A stretch of 7,317 bases of DNA, taken from JBBIRM01 sp037441765 (lineage in GTDB: Bacteria > Desulfobacterota > BSN033 > UBA1163). The stretch covers positions 1 to 7,317 of the forward strand of contig JBBIRM010000149.1 of NCBI GenBank assembly GCA_037441765.1, written 5' to 3'. The position numbers and the translations under genes were made by a program. The notes under the pieces were generated by a model that was given only the letters and a program-made list of their open reading frames with translations, was not told the origin of the DNA and did not search any database. Of this stretch, positions 6,445 through 7,317 are shown one piece after another (positions within the stretch are counted from its first letter, which is position 1; each line of letters begins with the position of its first letter).

Positions 6445-7016
6445 TGAAGAAAAAGAAATTCTGGTACCCTCTTATCAATCTAAAGAATCGGTTCCTCTTT
6501 GGGGCCTATGGAAAGGATGTCTATATTGAACCAGGTGTGGTTATCAATCGACCAAGATATGTTCACCTTGGCAACCACGTCCGGATCAAACGAAACACCA
6601 GCATAAATCTTCATCCCGTGGACAAGCGATCGAAAGAAGGGATTTTATTCATTGGGAACGATGTGATAATTTCGGAGGGATGCATCATCAGCGCCTGCAA
6701 CCGGATAGTGATCGAAGAGAATGTAGGCATTTCACCCTATGTGATGATCATTGACTCTTCCCGGAAGCCCGGGAGAATTGACCGTCCCAGCAAAGAACAG
6801 GATCTGAATATCGGATTCATTCAAATTGGAGCCGATTCGTGGATTGCTTATGGATCTTGCATCATGCCCAACGTGACCATAGGAAGACATTGCATCATCG
6901 GGGCTCTATCTGTGGTGACCAGGGATATTCCGTCTTATTCGGTAGCGTTCGGGGCGCCGGCAAAAGTGGTTAAGCAGTACGATTTCGAACGAAAAGAATG
7001 GGTTAAAATAAAGTGA
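6444..7016 (+). CDS. Left-handed beta-helix acyltransferase (hexapeptide-repeat, sugar O-acetyltransferase type)
   Basis: The 190-residue protein has the imperfect hexapeptide repeats of the LbH acyltransferase superfamily. Visible turns include VYIEPGVVIN (26-35), VHLGNHVRIKRNTSIN (40-55), LFIGNDVIISEGCIIS (68-83), IVIEENVGISPYVMII (88-103), then after a loop IQIGADSWIAYGSCIMPNVTIG (126-147), and the closing GALSVVTRDIPSYSVAFGAPAKVVK (153-177), which is the standard C-terminal signature (VVTKDIP...GNPAKVI). Family members transfer acetyl or other acyl groups from CoA to sugars as trimers. The loop after MIID usually carries the catalytic His; here it reads D104-S-S-R107-K with no His until H149, so activity may be altered. 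The short basic N-terminus (MKKKKFWYPLINLKNRF) has no signal peptide. It probably decorates a sugar of the glycan, possibly as an O-acetyltransferase. Confidence 0.85.
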   Translation: MKKKKFWYPLINLKNRFLFGAYGKDVYIEPGVVINRPRYVHLGNHVRIKRNTSINLHPVDKRSKEGILFIGNDVIISEGCIISACNRIVIEENVGISPYVMIIDSSRKPGRIDRPSKEQDLNIGFIQIGADSWIAYGSCIMPNVTIGRHCIIGALSVVTRDIPSYSVAFGAPAKVVKQYDFERKEWVKIK

Positions 7017-7025
7017 GGATGGATG

Positions 7026-7317
7026 ATGGAGACATTGAGCTGGAGTCACATCTTTAAGCATCGGGCTGATGTCCATGATCTCTATCCGGATATCTGGGAT
7101 TTGAAGATTGTCAGAAAACGCTTTCCCTTGATATTAAAGTATATCAAGGATGGAGATAAGATCCTGGATGTCGGTGCTTCATCGCGTAACTTGGAGGGGA
7201 GGATCAAAAGACAACGGCCTTCTATTGTTTACAAGAGCATGGATATTGACCGGCAAGGGGTCCATGATTATTATTCTATGTATGAAGTAGAAGAAACATT
7301 CTACGTAGTTTTTCTTT
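7026..7317 (+). CDS. SAM-dependent methyltransferase, N-terminal part (runs off the window)
   Basis: The open frame continues to the window edge with 97 residues visible and no stop. Residues 42-53 (DGDKILDVGASS) form a methyltransferase motif I, preceded by a helix IVRKRFPLILKYI (28-40). VYKSMDIDRQGVHDYYS (68-84) gives the acidic residue after beta-2 (D73 or D75). The following FYVVFL (92-97) is the expected beta-4 strand, although the aspartate normal in the F-D-x-V pattern is tyrosine here. Two adjacent ATGs are in frame (7023 and 7026); GAGG at 7015-7018 is seven bases from 7026, so that start is preferred. It follows the acyltransferase by nine bases and is therefore in the same gene train. 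The substrate cannot be told from this part. Confidence 0.75.
   Translation, partial: METLSWSHIFKHRADVHDLYPDIWDLKIVRKRFPLILKYIKDGDKILDVGASSRNLEGRIKRQRPSIVYKSMDIDRQGVHDYYSMYEVEETFYVVFL

Overview
The window is a stretch of a lipopolysaccharide (LPS) core or surface-glycan assembly locus from a Gram-negative bacterium. Every supported gene is on the + strand. The clearest taxonomic clue is functional: two family-9 heptosyltransferase-type enzymes, a WaaE/KdtX-like family-2 glycosyltransferase and a WaaG-like family-4 glycosyltransferase imply a heptose-containing LPS core. Codon use is A/T-leaning, and a 10-base run of N shows a scaffolded draft assembly, plausibly a metagenome bin. A Desulfobacterota- or Nitrospirota-like lineage would fit, but that is an impression and not something the sequence proves.

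Layout. Positions 3-155 are the C-terminal end of a first GT9 gene. A repeat-bearing spacer (156-276) follows, then a complete GT9 gene (277-1362, lipopolysaccharide heptosyltransferase II-like). A second spacer (1363-1540) carries an inverted copy of the same repeat and a T/G-rich leader. From 1541 to the end runs a tight gene train: GT2 glycosyltransferase (1541-2332), extended-SDR sugar-nucleotide epimerase/dehydratase (2329-3324), SAM methyltransferase (3356-4108), GT4 glycosyltransferase (4105-5284, interrupted by the N gap), a second GT4 glycosyltransferase, WaaG-like (5269-6444), a left-handed beta-helix acyltransferase (6444-7016), and the start of another SAM methyltransferase (7026 onward, cut by the window edge). 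Five of the six complete junctions in this train are overlaps or gaps under 10 bases (ATGA, ATGA, a 16-base overlap, TAATG, 9 bases). This points to one translationally coupled operon.

How they work together (inference). The GT9 enzymes would add heptose to the inner core. The GT2 and GT4 enzymes would extend or branch it from nucleotide-sugar donors, at least one of which could be made by the SDR enzyme. The acyltransferase and the methyltransferases could decorate the sugars.

The points most worth a second look are: a pair of about 70-bp two-hairpin repeats in opposite orientation bracketing the heptosyltransferase gene; an SDR enzyme whose usual YxxxK catalytic lysine is asparagine; an acyltransferase with Arg where the family normally has its catalytic His; and an N gap that creates a false frameshift in an otherwise intact glycosyltransferase. 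I found no CRISPR array, tRNA, rRNA, transposase, toxin-antitoxin pair or defence gene. The content is a fairly ordinary glycan locus with some unusual details.
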